In this document: positions 7,172-14,164 of the stretch, piece by piece
Layout of the letters: every line of letters starts with the position of its first letter
Position numbering within the stretch: position 1 is the first letter of the stretch
Assembly: GCA_030640215.1 (NCBI GenBank)
Contig: DAOWJU010000330.1
Span: 1 to 14,578 of the forward strand
DNA: 14,578 nt
Direction: 5' to 3'
Source of the DNA: Desulfuromonadales bacterium
Lineage (GTDB): Bacteria > Desulfobacterota > Desulfuromonadia > Desulfuromonadales > BM103
Position numbers and translations under genes: made by a program
The notes under the pieces: model-generated
Databases searched by the model: none
What the model saw: only the letters and a program-made list of their open reading frames with translations
Told to the model about the DNA's origin: nothing

Positions 7172-7264
7172 TTATTGGCAAAAACGTCTGTTATTCTCAG
7201 ATGATTCAATCAGGGATTCAAAATTTAATGAATGGATTTCCGATTACAACCTCGGGAATGGCAG
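7172..7264. repeat. Imperfect palindromic intergenic repeat, copy A
   Basis: Lies in the 286-bp AT-rich spacer (7092-7377) between the divergent PLD and ABC genes. Arms 7189-7220 (starting TGTTATTCTCAG) and 7233-7263 (ending CCTCGGGAATGGCA) are imperfect reverse complements around a 12-nt centre; each arm has its own inner dyad of the ATTCCCGA/TCGGGAAT kind. The whole stretch aligns with 13274-13367: TTATTGGCAAAA is identical at the left end, and 27 of 32 bases agree at the right end. The type resembles the widespread small ATTCCCG...CGGGAAT palindromes (REP/MITE-like) of proteobacteria. The rest of the spacer must hold promoters for both flanking genes, but I see no convincing pair of boxes. 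Confidence 0.75.
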
Positions 7265-7377
7265 TGATTCAGGTGATGTGCTTTCCCAATGACAATGAAA
7301 ATGTTATTATATCCAGATATTTATCAACCATCATCAGGCTTTGAAGGTTCGAGGCCAGAGAAAGCAGATAATCAAAA

Positions 7378-9162
7378 ATGCACTTGATGATCAAATTTGC
7401 CCGGGGCTATCCCAGGCAAACCATGATGACGCTGCTTGCCCTGATCCTGGCTGGAGTGGTCGAGGGCTTGGGCCTTACAGCCCTGCTACCCTTGCTGCAG
7501 AAAGCCATCGATCTCCCTGTCTCTCCCGCCACAAATCCGACATCAAGCACCGATATTGGCAATTCCATAAACTCTGTTTTGGCATACTTCGGCATTCCTT
7601 CAACAGTTGGATCACTGTTGACGATTATCATGGTCGGGGTGTTATTACGAAGTTTACTGATCCTGCTTGCCGACCGGAAGGTTGGATATACGGTTGCTCA
7701 CGTGGCCACCGACCTTCGCCTGGCCCTGTTGCGGGCGCTTCTATCAACTCGCTGGGGATATTTTCTCGACCAGCAAGTCGGCAGCATGGTCAATGCCGCG
7801 GGGACCGAAGTCATGCGCGCTTCGTCGTCCTACCTTCATGCCGCAACGGCTGTGGCCATGGCGATTCAAGCCTTTGCCTATTTCACAGTGGCCTTGCTGG
7901 TCTCCTGGAAAACAACTTTGATCTTTATGACTGCAGCTTCCCTGATTCTGGTCCTGCTTTATAAGCTTGTCAGTAAAGCCAAACGCGCAGGCAGAAAACA
8001 GACCCGCTTGTTGCAGTCTCTGCTTGCGCGGCTGTCTGACAATCTGCAATCACTTAAAGCATTCAAGGCGATGGGCCGGGAAAATATGGCTGATGAATTG
8101 CTTTCTAAAGACACATTGAAGTTGAACAAGGCACTGCGTAGGCAGGTCTTCAGTAAAGCGGCTCTGCGCGGCATCCAGGAGCCCCTGATGTCTCTTCTGG
8201 TGATCGTCGGCCTCTATACGATGCTGGTTTATCTGAAGATGGACCTGCCCAAGGTTATGGTCCTGATCTTCCTTATGGCGCGCATGTTGACACAGGCCGG
8301 AAAAGTTCAGCGCAAGTACCAGCTTATGGCTATCGGCGAAAGCGCCTACTGGTCGCTCCAGGGAAAAATCGATAATGCTCTGCTGCATCAGGAACCCAAA
8401 GGTGGGGAAATTACAGCAACCCTCGAGCGCGGAATCGTCCTTGACCGGGTAGATTTCGGTTATGGTGACCACATGATTCTGACAAATGTCTCGCTTGAGA
8501 TTCCCTGTCGAACATTCACCTCCTTCGTTGGCCCCTCGGGTGCTGGAAAAACGACCCTTATCGACTTGATAATCGGATTATTCCAACCCGTCAAAGGAGA
8601 GGTCCTGATTGACGGGAGTCCACTTCCAGAGATAAACCTGCAGAGTTGGCGACGCATGATAGGCTATGTCCCTCAAGACTCTATCCTGCTGCATGATAGT
8701 GTTCTCGTAAATGTGACACTGGGTGAACCTTCCTTCACTGTCGAAGACGCGCAAAAGGCCCTTAAGGCAGCCGGGGCCTGGGACTTCGTGAATGATATGT
8801 CTGAAGGCATCCAGACGATCGTAGGCGAACGCGGAGCGAAGCTCTCGGGTGGCCAGCGTCAGCGCATAGCGATTGCCAGAGCTCTGATCAACCAGCCACA
8901 GCTGTTGATTCTCGATGAAGCGACCAGCGCCCTCGACCCGGAAACGGAAGCATCGATCTGTCAAACCTTGAGGGAACTCAGTGGACAATTGACCATCCTG
9001 GCGATCAGTCACCAGACAGCTCTGGTCGATGTCGCCGACCGGGTTTTTCAAATTAACGATGGAAACATCACGCTGGTTTCCAATCAAGCAGAGCCAGCGG
9101 AGACCCTATGTCAAGCCAACGACGGACGTCCAACCAACAGTGTGTCAGCAGAGAATGCCTGA
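7378..9162 (+). CDS. ABC exporter, fused permease and ATPase (MsbA/PglK-type flippase)
   Basis: A 594-residue half-transporter. The N-terminal ~320 residues hold about six membrane helices (clear ones near 15-40, 78-98, 155-176, 178-197, 265-285 and 288-302), the type IV exporter fold. The ATPase domain (about 350-565) is complete: Walker A GPSGAGKT (385-392), Q-loop Q433 in VPQDS, signature LSGGQRQR (489-496), Walker B LLILDEATSALD (509-520) and H-loop H545. Such homodimeric proteins flip lipid-linked glycans, lipid A or other lipids. The sequence style (GYVPQDSILLHDSV, short loop before it) is like PglK-type lipid-linked oligosaccharide flippases found among glycan genes. ATG 7378 is taken; ATG 7387 is three codons on. 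The ribosome binding site is weak (GAGAAAG, 7358-7364). The next gene starts one base after the stop, so they are co-transcribed. Confidence 0.9.
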   Translation: MHLMIKFARGYPRQTMMTLLALILAGVVEGLGLTALLPLLQKAIDLPVSPATNPTSSTDIGNSINSVLAYFGIPSTVGSLLTIIMVGVLLRSLLILLADRKVGYTVAHVATDLRLALLRALLSTRWGYFLDQQVGSMVNAAGTEVMRASSSYLHAATAVAMAIQAFAYFTVALLVSWKTTLIFMTAASLILVLLYKLVSKAKRAGRKQTRLLQSLLARLSDNLQSLKAFKAMGRENMADELLSKDTLKLNKALRRQVFSKAALRGIQEPLMSLLVIVGLYTMLVYLKMDLPKVMVLIFLMARMLTQAGKVQRKYQLMAIGESAYWSLQGKIDNALLHQEPKGGEITATLERGIVLDRVDFGYGDHMILTNVSLEIPCRTFTSFVGPSGAGKTTLIDLIIGLFQPVKGEVLIDGSPLPEINLQSWRRMIGYVPQDSILLHDSVLVNVTLGEPSFTVEDAQKALKAAGAWDFVNDMSEGIQTIVGERGAKLSGGQRQRIAIARALINQPQLLILDEATSALDPETEASICQTLRELSGQLTILAISHQTALVDVADRVFQINDGNITLVSNQAEPAETLCQANDGRPTNSVSAENA

Positions 9163-9163
9163 G

Positions 9164-10018
9164 ATGAAAAACCACCACCAGGCAGTTTTTTTGATCTTTC
9201 TTCTTTTAATACTTCTGTCGGCAAGTAATGCGTTAAGCCAGGTCAATGAAGGGGCATCCCAGGCCAGTGAAGAAACAACCCAGACCAGTGAAGAAACAAC
9301 CCAGGTCAACGATGAGACAGCCCCGGTCAATAAAGAGACAACAAGTAGCCTTGCCACGATTGATGAACTTCTGATTCAAAACGAGACCGAGCAAGCCTGG
9401 GAAGTTTTAGAGGGAATCCCTGAGGGCGACCTTCCCCCTGACGACAGATTCTGGCTTATGGCTCGCGTGCAGTATGAAATGGGCCGAGCGGCAAAGAAGG
9501 AAGCTCTGGCATTTTTTAAAAATGCCGAAAAATATGCCCGATCAGCGGTAAAAGAGAACGCGAACAACGACGAAGGTTACAAATGGCTGGCAATTTCGCT
9601 GGGCGCTCAAGCGAAGCACAGTGATACGAAAACCCAGGTCAGCATATCCAAAAGGGTCAAGGAGAGCATTGAAAAAGCCATTACTCTTGACCCTGATGAT
9701 GACATTAATTATCTCATCCTGGCCCGCTGGCACTATAAAAATTCTGCGTTGGGAGGGGTCGCTCGAGGTTTTGCCAGAGTCATCTACGGCGGACTACCAA
9801 AAGCCTCTCTCGGTGAGTCTGAAAAACTTTTATTGAAAGCCATCAAACTGCACGACCGAGTCGCTCATCGCTACAATCTTGCCAAGGTTTATGAGCGTAG
9901 AGACAAAATGGAAGAGGCAAAGGCGCAATTGGAACTTGCCCTGCTCCTTCCAATTACTTTCCCGGAAGAAACAAAAGAAAAAAGAAAAGCTGAGAAAAAG
10001 CTGCTGAAGCAAAAATGA
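9164..10018 (+). CDS. Exported TPR-like protein resembling the RMD1/RMDN (FAM82) helical-repeat family
   Basis: A 284-residue protein. MKNHHQAVFLIFLLLILLSASNALS is a typical Sec signal peptide with likely cleavage before Q26, and no lipobox cysteine. Residues 26-60 are a low-complexity Glu/Thr linker made of five heptads (see separate repeat entry). Residues ~65-270 are paired helices of TPR type: NDEGYKWLAISLGAQA, IEKAITLDPDDDINYLILARWHY, GLPKASLGESEKLLLKAI, AHRYNLAKVYERRDKMEEAK. The order of helices, the R-W and the GLP-S-x-EA/S step recall eukaryotic regulator-of-microtubule-dynamics proteins and their bacterial relatives. The tail is Lys/Glu-rich. Start ATG 9164 sits one base past the exporter's stop; ATG 9155 is an alternative with an 8-bp overlap. 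It is probably a periplasmic partner of the exporter; no enzyme motif is visible. Confidence 0.72.
   Translation: MKNHHQAVFLIFLLLILLSASNALSQVNEGASQASEETTQTSEETTQVNDETAPVNKETTSSLATIDELLIQNETEQAWEVLEGIPEGDLPPDDRFWLMARVQYEMGRAAKKEALAFFKNAEKYARSAVKENANNDEGYKWLAISLGAQAKHSDTKTQVSISKRVKESIEKAITLDPDDDINYLILARWHYKNSALGGVARGFARVIYGGLPKASLGESEKLLLKAIKLHDRVAHRYNLAKVYERRDKMEEAKAQLELALLLPITFPEETKEKRKAEKKLLKQK
9239..9343 (+). repeat. Five-unit in-frame 21-bp tandem repeat (heptad linker)
   Basis: Five consecutive 21-bp units encode QVNEGAS, QASEETT, QTSEETT, QVNDETA and PVNKETT. Units two (9260-9280) and three (9281-9301) differ at one base of 21; the outer units are more diverged. It lies immediately after the signal peptide of the TPR-like protein and keeps the frame, so copy number changes would lengthen or shorten an acidic, Thr-rich periplasmic linker by seven residues. 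Confidence 0.85.
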
Positions 10019-10132
10019 CCTTGCCTCTTTATTTGAGATTTAGGATCATGCCTGTAGTTGTGCATGTCTCACAGCCAACCTAGTCATTACAGAAGATTTA
10101 CAAAGAAGTCTCTGTGTACGGAGCCGTGTCGA

Positions 10133-11038
10133 TCAATCATCGTCGTCGATTCGATAACCCACCTGCTCCATAATATCGCCCAACTGATCTTCGATTAGAT
10201 GCCGCCATTCAGGGGCCAGGTGGGCTCTCCACGTGTTAATCACGCTTGAATCGATGCCGTTAGAGACAGGCGCGAACGAGCTATTCGACTGCTGAATTTC
10301 GCCGTTTCGAAGGGGGGTTAGAAGCGTATCGTCATAAGGGATGCCCATGGACGAAACGAGCTCACCCATCGTCTTTTCAGTATCGCAAACCAGGTCTTCG
10401 AATCGCAGGCAGATATCTCTATGCGAGCCAAGGTAGTATTTCTCGACCGCTCTCCTCCACCGATCACAGTATGCAACGACGCCAGCATGATCGAACGCAA
10501 CGGCGTCGATCTTTCCTTTAGCTTTGAGGCTCTTCTGGTCCTTCAGTTCTGTTGATGCGAATGCAGCGCGTGGATCGCGAAGGATCATGATATAGCGAGC
10601 TTCGCCAAACATGGTGTGCAGTTGTTCCGGGCGTAACAAGCAGAGATCCGCACAGTGATTGACGACGACGCGGTTGAGCCCCCCTTGATGAAAGCAGTTG
10701 AAGTAGAGTTCAGTGGTGCGGTCGTAGAGATCGGCGGCGGATGTGGCCCGTTCAGCCTCCACAAGAAGGGATTCATAGAACTCTCTCCACCGCAACGGAC
10801 CATGAGCACGAACGAACTTCTTCTCCCAGACCTTACGGCGTCCGCAATGGTTGCGCTTAAAGCTCGCGGGCATCCACCGAAAGAGCCGGTGCCCAAGCCA
10901 ATCGTAAACCGCCTTCTTGCGCGTGTTCCAGTATTCAAATGGGAACACACTGCAATCAGGATGTCCGTCGAGTAGACAGCCAAGAAGTGTTCCACCCGTT
11001 CGTCGCATAGATATAATCAGGTATTTCGTTGATTCCAT
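10133..11038 (-). CDS. Sulfotransferase family protein (PAPS-dependent)
   Basis: A 301-residue protein with the sulfotransferase fold (Sulfotransfer_3-like). The 5'-phosphosulfate loop is at the extreme N-terminus, ISMRRTGGTLLGCLLDGHPD (9-28), in the RxGTxxL form; the 3'-phosphate site is MILRDPRAAFAST (151-163); CLRFEDLVCDTEKTMGELVSSMGIP (210-234) is the usual following strand and helix. It would move sulfate from PAPS to a hydroxyl or amine, often of a glycan or lipid. No signal peptide or membrane helix, so it is cytoplasmic. It starts 30 bp beyond the recG stop on the same strand and so can be read from the recG transcript, though this is not a usual recG partner. It converges on the TPR gene; the 114-bp gap between them shows no convincing terminator. 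The acceptor is unknown; the nearby glycan genes make a surface sugar plausible. Confidence 0.85.
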   Translation of the reverse strand: MESTKYLIISMRRTGGTLLGCLLDGHPDCSVFPFEYWNTRKKAVYDWLGHRLFRWMPASFKRNHCGRRKVWEKKFVRAHGPLRWREFYESLLVEAERATSAADLYDRTTELYFNCFHQGGLNRVVVNHCADLCLLRPEQLHTMFGEARYIMILRDPRAAFASTELKDQKSLKAKGKIDAVAFDHAGVVAYCDRWRRAVEKYYLGSHRDICLRFEDLVCDTEKTMGELVSSMGIPYDDTLLTPLRNGEIQQSNSSFAPVSNGIDSSVINTWRAHLAPEWRHLIEDQLGDIMEQVGYRIDDDD

Positions 11039-11068
11039 GGTTTTCTGCCTAGATCCTCTGGCTTGCCA

Positions 11069-13210
11069 TCAACCAATACTGGCCAACTCCAACCGACCGC
11101 CCCAGCGCTCTTTAAGAACAGCTTGCACCTCTTTAGATTCCCTGAACTCAGAGCTTTCAGCATACGAGAAAGCATCCTGTCGTGCCTCTTCGAGGAGGCG
11201 TCCATCACGCAGAATATTGGCAACGCGAAAGTCAGGTAAGCCACTTTGCCGGGTGCCGAGAAACTCACCAGGGCCACGAATTTCCAGATCAGCTTCGGCA
11301 ATTTTAAAGCCATCATTAGTGGAATGCATAACTTCAAGTCGTTTCTGACCATCTTCACTGCATTTGTATGATTTCAATAAGATACAAATGCTACTCGCTT
11401 CGCCTCGTCCGACCCTGCCACGCAACTGGTGAAGTTGCGCAAGGCCAAAGCGCTCGGCATGCTCAACCAGCATGAGTGAAGCATTTGGCACATCAATACC
11501 GACTTCTATAACCGTGGTTGCGACCAGAATATCGATTTCACGGTTTTTGAAGCGGGTCATGACCGCCTCTTTTTCTGCGGGCTTCATACGCCCATGTAAC
11601 AGGCCGAGACGTGCCTCGGTGAAGATTTCATTCTTGAGCTTTTCAGCACCTTCGGTTGCTGCCAGCAAATCACTTTTTTCAGACTCTTCAACCAAGGGAT
11701 AAACGATGTATGCCTGGTTACCCTTTTCAATCTCCTGGCGCAAACGGCTGTAAACCCGACCTCTTTGTGCCTCTGAGGCAACAACTGTTTCGACCGGTGT
11801 GCGCCCGGGCGGCATTTCATCAATCACCGACAGGTCCAAGTCACCGTAGACTGTCAACGACAAGGTACGTGGTATAGGCGTAGCGGTCATGACCAGAATA
11901 TGCGGATGGGTGCCCTTCTCCCTGAGTACGGCCCGCTGACGGACACCGAAACGGTGCTGTTCGTCGATAATGCCAAGACCGAGCTTCTGGAACTCCACGC
12001 CTTCCTGCAACACCGCATGAGTTCCAACAACCAGATTAATTCGCCCTGCCCTGAGTTCTTCAAGAACCTGTCGCTTCTCAGCAGCTGGCATCTTGCCGCG
12101 CAACAGGGCTGCTTTCAAGCCAAGCTGATCAAGCCAGACATGGAATTGCAGGTAATGCTGCTCAGCAAGGATTTCTGTCGGTGCCACGACCGCGACCTGA
12201 GTATCGTTCTCAATGGCAACCAGAGCGGCCATCATGGCGACAATGGTCTTGCCGCAGCCGACATCACCCTGGATCAGGCGGTTCATGGGGTGTGGCGACA
12301 TCAGATCCTGCTTGATCTCACCAAGGACACGACGCTGGGCATTGGTTAATCGATATGGCAACAGACCAGCGAGTGGCTTGGTGTATTTATGAGTAACCTT
12401 AAAGGGTATCCCCTGTTCCAGGACGACTCCACGCCGCTTGAGAGCAAGGCCCAGTTCGAGAAAAAAGAACTCGTCATACACCAGTGACCGGAGCGCAACT
12501 GTGTGGTGATTATCAAGCTCCTCCATTTTGGTTTCGTTGGCGGGCCAGTGAACCTGCAGCAACGCATCGGCCAGAGGTAGCAGATGGTGCTTTTTCACGA
12601 GAGGATCAGGCAAGTGTGACGGTACGTAGCGGGCAAAGTGATCAACGGCCTGTTTCCAGATCTTGCGTGCTGCGTGCTGAGTCAGGCCTTCTGTGAGTGG
12701 ATAAACCGGCAGAATGCGGCCAAAGGCCATGGGGTCGGAGCTTTGATAGTCGGCAAGAGATTGCCCGGGGGCAAGGAATTCGGCGTCAGGGTGGTGAATC
12801 TCCCGCGTTGCGCCGTAGCGTTTCACCTCACCAGTAAAAACCGCACGCTGTCCGACAACGAAGCGCTTAGCAATCCAGTCTTTACGATAGTGAAACCACT
12901 TGAGCACAATTTGACCGGTGCCATCGCTGACGACGGCTTCAAAAAGCTTGCGGCGACTGCGCGATGTCGTTGCTTCTCCGCTGGCCAGAATCTCTCCGGA
13001 GAACACCTCATGTACTCCATCACGGAGCTGAGCTATCTTGCTGAATTCTCGACGGTCTTCGTAACGGTGAGGCAGAAGGTAGAGGAGATCCTCTACCGTG
13101 TGGATATCTAGCTTGGCGAGTTTTTCGGCGAGACGTGGCCCAACCCCCTTGAGGTGAACAACGGGGGTAGAGAGTTGTTGACGAGATTGATCTGTGGACG
13201 CCTTGGTCAT
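11069..13210 (-). CDS. recG: ATP-dependent DNA helicase RecG
   Basis: A 713-residue protein (E. coli RecG 693). It rescues stalled forks and branch-migrates Holliday junctions and R-loops. The N-terminal wedge/OB region includes HLKGVGPRLAEKLAKL (19-34), DLLYLLPHRYEDRR (41-54) and SDGTGQIVLKWF (95-106). Helicase motifs in order: Walker A GDVGCGKT (315-322), APTEILAEQH (343-352), Walker B-type DEQH (416-419) with HRFGVRQR, TATPIPRT (442-449), LLHGRMKPAEKEAVM (537-551), ATTVIEVGIDVPNA (564-577) and QLHQLRGRVGRG (592-603), then the TRG-type segment FKIAEADLEIRGPGEFLGTRQSGLP. All key residues are present, so it should be active. Start ATG 13210 follows GGAG (complement of 13219-13222) at 8 nt. 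A 165-bp gap upstream, mostly a palindromic repeat, separates it from the DUF1858 gene. Confidence 0.97.
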   Translation of the reverse strand: MTKASTDQSRQQLSTPVVHLKGVGPRLAEKLAKLDIHTVEDLLYLLPHRYEDRREFSKIAQLRDGVHEVFSGEILASGEATTSRSRRKLFEAVVSDGTGQIVLKWFHYRKDWIAKRFVVGQRAVFTGEVKRYGATREIHHPDAEFLAPGQSLADYQSSDPMAFGRILPVYPLTEGLTQHAARKIWKQAVDHFARYVPSHLPDPLVKKHHLLPLADALLQVHWPANETKMEELDNHHTVALRSLVYDEFFFLELGLALKRRGVVLEQGIPFKVTHKYTKPLAGLLPYRLTNAQRRVLGEIKQDLMSPHPMNRLIQGDVGCGKTIVAMMAALVAIENDTQVAVVAPTEILAEQHYLQFHVWLDQLGLKAALLRGKMPAAEKRQVLEELRAGRINLVVGTHAVLQEGVEFQKLGLGIIDEQHRFGVRQRAVLREKGTHPHILVMTATPIPRTLSLTVYGDLDLSVIDEMPPGRTPVETVVASEAQRGRVYSRLRQEIEKGNQAYIVYPLVEESEKSDLLAATEGAEKLKNEIFTEARLGLLHGRMKPAEKEAVMTRFKNREIDILVATTVIEVGIDVPNASLMLVEHAERFGLAQLHQLRGRVGRGEASSICILLKSYKCSEDGQKRLEVMHSTNDGFKIAEADLEIRGPGEFLGTRQSGLPDFRVANILRDGRLLEEARQDAFSYAESSEFRESKEVQAVLKERWGGRLELASIG

Positions 13211-13273
13211 CTCCCCTGCTCCAGGAGTCAGGCTGGCTATTCAGTGTATAAGAAAACAAAGGGCGACATTCAA

Positions 13274-13367
13274 TTATTGGCAAAATTGTCTGTCACCCTC
13301 GAATTGTTCTATCGGGGGTCCATGGTTTTAACGTCTGGATTCACGATTAAACCCTCGGGAATGACAG
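13274..13367. repeat. Imperfect palindromic intergenic repeat, copy B
   Basis: Fills more than half of the 165-bp gap between recG and the DUF1858 gene, starting only 8 bp from the latter's stop codon. Arms 13291-13322 (TGTCACCCTCGA...GGGGGTCCA) and 13336-13366 (TGGATTCACGAT...CGGGAATGACA) are imperfect reverse complements around a 13-nt centre. It aligns with copy A at 7172-7264 across its full length with one indel. In the transcript running from the DUF1858 gene to recG it would fold into a long stem or two small hairpins, so it may act as a partial terminator or RNA-stability element; it has no clean U-run. Confidence 0.75.
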
Positions 13368-13375
13368 CTTTTTAT

Positions 13376-13573
13376 TTAGTCGAAGATTGCGTTCAACTCT
13401 TTGAGAAGATCCTCAACATCAAGACCGTGAGCCATAGCACCCTGCTCCAGCGTTTCATGTTGAGCGCCCATACAACCAACACAGCCGAGGTTGAAAGAAC
13501 CTAGCACCTTGACAACTTCAGGGCTCTTGCTCATCACTTCATGGAAGGTCATATCTTTAGTAATTGTAGCCAT
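13376..13573 (-). CDS. DUF1858-type small redox-disulfide domain protein (hybrid-cluster-protein-associated family)
   Basis: A 65-residue protein, the full length of the domain (DUF1858, also described as the hybrid cluster protein-associated redox disulfide domain, TIGR03980). Typical marks: TFHEVMSKSPEVVKVLGSFNLGC-like N-terminal helix pair, the cysteine pair C31-V-G-C34, and QHETLEQGAMAHGLDVEDLLKELN, in which the E-T-L-x-x-A/G pattern is the family signature. Function is not established; a thiol-redox or metal-related role is inferred from the CxxC and from co-occurrence of the family in anaerobes. AGGAGA (complement of 13581-13586) lies 7 nt before ATG 13573, inside the 14-nt gap after greA, so both genes are one operon. 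Confidence in the gene and family is high, in function low. Confidence 0.9.
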   Translation of the reverse strand: MATITKDMTFHEVMSKSPEVVKVLGSFNLGCVGCMGAQHETLEQGAMAHGLDVEDLLKELNAIFD

Positions 13574-13587
13574 CGGGGTTTCTCCTG

Positions 13588-14064
13588 TTAAATGTACTCA
13601 ATATCGATAATTTCGTAGACACGCGTACCCGACGGCACCTTGATATGTACTTCATCATCAGCGCGACGACCAATCAGAGCCTTGGCAACGGGGCTATTAA
13701 TCGAAATCAGCCCTATTTTGAGATCAGCTTCGTCTTGACCGACGATCCGATAAGTTACTTCACTTTCCGATTCAACATCAAACAGTTTGACGGTAGCGCC
13801 AAAGACAACTTTGTCTGTATCCATTTCAGCGGGATCAATAACTTGCGCACGGGCCATCTTGCCATTGATCTCGGAGATACGACCTTCGACAAAACCCTGG
13901 TTGTTCTTGGCGGCGTCATACTCGGCATTTTCGGAGAGATCACCGTGATCACGGGCTTCAGCAATATCCTGGATAACTTTAGGGCGCTCAACGCGAATCA
14001 GGTGTTTCAGCTCTTCCTGAAGCCTGCGGTGCCCTTCCGGTGTCATCGGTACGGTTTCTGACAT
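13588..14064 (-). CDS. greA: Transcription elongation factor GreA
   Basis: A 158-residue GreA, standard length. It enters the RNA polymerase secondary channel and promotes cleavage of backtracked RNA. The coiled-coil N-terminal domain holds the catalytic loop [23 protein letters not shown] (36-58), with the acidic tip residues D42 and E45 that hold the second Mg2+. The C-terminal FKBP-like domain has [11 protein letters not shown] (86-96), [28 protein letters not shown] (105-132) and [13 protein letters not shown] (143-155), all family-typical. AGAGGAAG (complement of 14073-14080) precedes ATG 14064. It lies downstream of carB beyond a terminator, a pairing common in deltaproteobacteria, and upstream of the DUF1858 gene. 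Confidence 0.97.
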   Translation of the reverse strand: MSETVPMTPEGHRRLQEELKHLIRVERPKVIQDIAEARDHGDLSENAEYDAAKNNQGFVEGRISEINGKMARAQVIDPAEMDTDKVVFGATVKLFDVESESEVTYRIVGQDEADLKIGLISINSPVAKALIGRRADDEVHIKVPSGTRVYEIIDIEYI

Positions 14065-14090
14065 AGTATTTTCTTCCTCTATAATAAAAT

Positions 14091-14119
14091 TGTCCGGGCA
14101 GGAGAAACCCGCCCGAACA
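14091..14119 (-). other. Hairpin in the greA leader, terminator-like
   Basis: Nine-base arms 14091-14099 (TGTCCGGGC) and 14111-14119 (GCCCGAACA) pair with one mismatch around an 11-nt loop. On the minus strand the stem is followed by an AT-rich run AATTTTATTAT and then the greA ribosome binding site. It could be a second, backup terminator for carB or an attenuator in the greA leader. No experimental or positional evidence separates these. Confidence 0.5.
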
Positions 14120-14137
14120 TAAGTATCTTTGAATAAT

Positions 14138-14164
14138 AAAAAACGGGTAGTGAGCTACCCGTTT
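14138..14164 (-). terminator. Rho-independent terminator of carB, overlapping its stop codon
   Basis: Perfect 10-bp stem (14141-14150 with 14155-14164, arm AAACGGGTAG) and 4-nt loop; on the minus strand it is followed by a run of six T (complement of 14138-14143, partly in the stem). The carB stop codon TAG lies at the end of the first arm, so the last codons of carB form half of the stem. Confidence 0.85.

Noticed and set aside
7282..7310. Possible sigma-70 promoter before the exporter (TATTAT at 7305-7310)
   Set aside because: The only good -35-like box (ATGACA at 7289) is 10 nt away instead of about 17, and the correctly spaced hexamer (TTTCCC) is poor.
7228..7344. 38-codon open frame in the spacer before the ABC exporter
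   Set aside because: Its first part is the palindromic repeat copy A, it has no ribosome binding site, and its composition is ordinary AT-rich spacer.
10047..10066. CATGC/GCATG inverted repeat between the convergent TPR and sulfotransferase genes
   Set aside because: Five-base arms with a 10-nt loop and no T-run on either side; expected by chance in 114 bp.
12638..13111. Plus-strand open frame of 157 codons opposite the recG 5' region
   Set aside because: Antisense shadow of conserved RecG wedge-domain sequence.
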